DNA of 64,000 nucleotides, taken from NCBI RefSeq assembly GCF_003602005.1, contig NZ_QZWD01000014.1:33518-97517 (forward strand). Direction: 5' to 3'. Under the pieces are notes generated by a model. It did not search any database. It saw only the letters and a program-made list of their open reading frames with translations, and was not told the DNA's origin. The position numbers were made by a program, and so were the translations under genes. Positions 63,922 to 64,000 of this stretch are shown in pieces (position 1 is the stretch's first letter; each line of letters opens with the position of its first letter). This stretch comes from Salinisphaera sp. Q1T1-3 (lineage in GTDB: Bacteria > Pseudomonadota > Gammaproteobacteria > Nevskiales > Salinisphaeraceae).

Positions 63922-64000
63922 TCAGCCGCCCGCGCGCTGGGCCTTGTGCTCGCGCCGACGGGCATGCAGCACCGGCTCGGTGTAGCCCGACGGCTGTTCG
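63922..64000 (-). CDS. glcB: Probable malate synthase G, C-terminal end only
   Basis: Only the last 25 codons lie in the window: EQPSGYTEPVLHARRREHK then AQRAGG and a TGA stop (63924-63922). The QPSGYTEPVLHxRRRExKA pattern is that of the malate synthase G C-terminus, the glyoxylate-cycle enzyme condensing glyoxylate with acetyl-CoA. Identification rests on this short tail. Convergent with the triheme cytochrome gene. Confidence 0.65.
   Translation of the reverse strand, partial: EQPSGYTEPVLHARRREHKAQRAGG

Overview
This 64 kb window is high-GC chromosomal DNA of a purple phototrophic proteobacterium, most likely a gammaproteobacterium. The gammaproteobacterial reading rests on rpoE-rseA, the sdhCDAB-sdhE-ygfX order, gluQ, and a complete ccmABCDEFGHI set. 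The family or genus cannot be settled from the window alone. No rRNA, tRNA, CRISPR array, insertion sequence or phage gene was seen.

Housekeeping part (1-14340): the 3' part of an anti-sigma factor (rseA) and rpoE with a sigma-E-like promoter; a frameshifted secreted alpha/beta hydrolase; ygfX and sdhE behind a terminator that follows the succinate dehydrogenase operon sdhAF4-sdhC-D-A-B; ygfZ; lysS and prfB (with the programmed +1 frameshift); an OmpA-family porin with a clear promoter and terminator; a small conserved hypothetical gene; and gluQ.

Junction (14365-24426, minus strand): a run of bchG, a pucC/lhaA-family gene and bchP continues directly into ccmA-B-C-D-E-F-G-H-I and gluQ, mostly through overlapping stop/start codons. 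The late bacteriochlorophyll genes therefore appear to sit in one transcription unit with the cytochrome c maturation system.

Photosynthesis gene cluster (about 21-62 kb), with these blocks: bchP-pucC-bchG (minus); bchF-N-B-H-L-M-lhaA-puhA-B-C-orf104-acsF-puhE followed by an alpha/beta hydrolase (plus); crtE-F-bchC-X-Y-Z-pufQ-like-pufB-A-L-M-C (minus); crtD-C (plus); bchI-D-O-crtI-crtB and two small membrane-protein ORFs (minus). A triheme cytochrome c gene is divergent from bchI, and the C-terminal end of a probable malate synthase G lies at the right edge.

Together the genes encode Mg chelatase (BchHID with BchO), the Mg-protoporphyrin methyltransferase BchM, the oxygen-dependent cyclase AcsF, the light-independent protochlorophyllide reductase BchLNB, chlorophyllide reductase BchXYZ, BchF, BchC, BchG and BchP. 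They also encode the acyclic carotenoid pathway CrtEBICDF (spirilloxanthin/spheroidene type), the reaction centre L, M, H and tetraheme cytochrome subunits, LH1 alpha/beta and their assembly factors. No photosynthesis regulator (ppsR/crtJ, ppaA/aerR), no anaerobic cyclase bchE and no pucBA lie in the window. The presence of acsF, a quinone-type reaction centre and a bound tetraheme cytochrome suits a facultative or aerobic anoxygenic phototroph.

The most noteworthy points are the bchGP-ccm linkage, the small uncharacterised proteins embedded in the cluster (orf104, pufQ-like, two small membrane proteins behind crtB, a second alpha/beta hydrolase), and several strong RNA/DNA secondary structures at operon boundaries (bchF leader, crtE-crtD spacer, pufA-pufL spacer).
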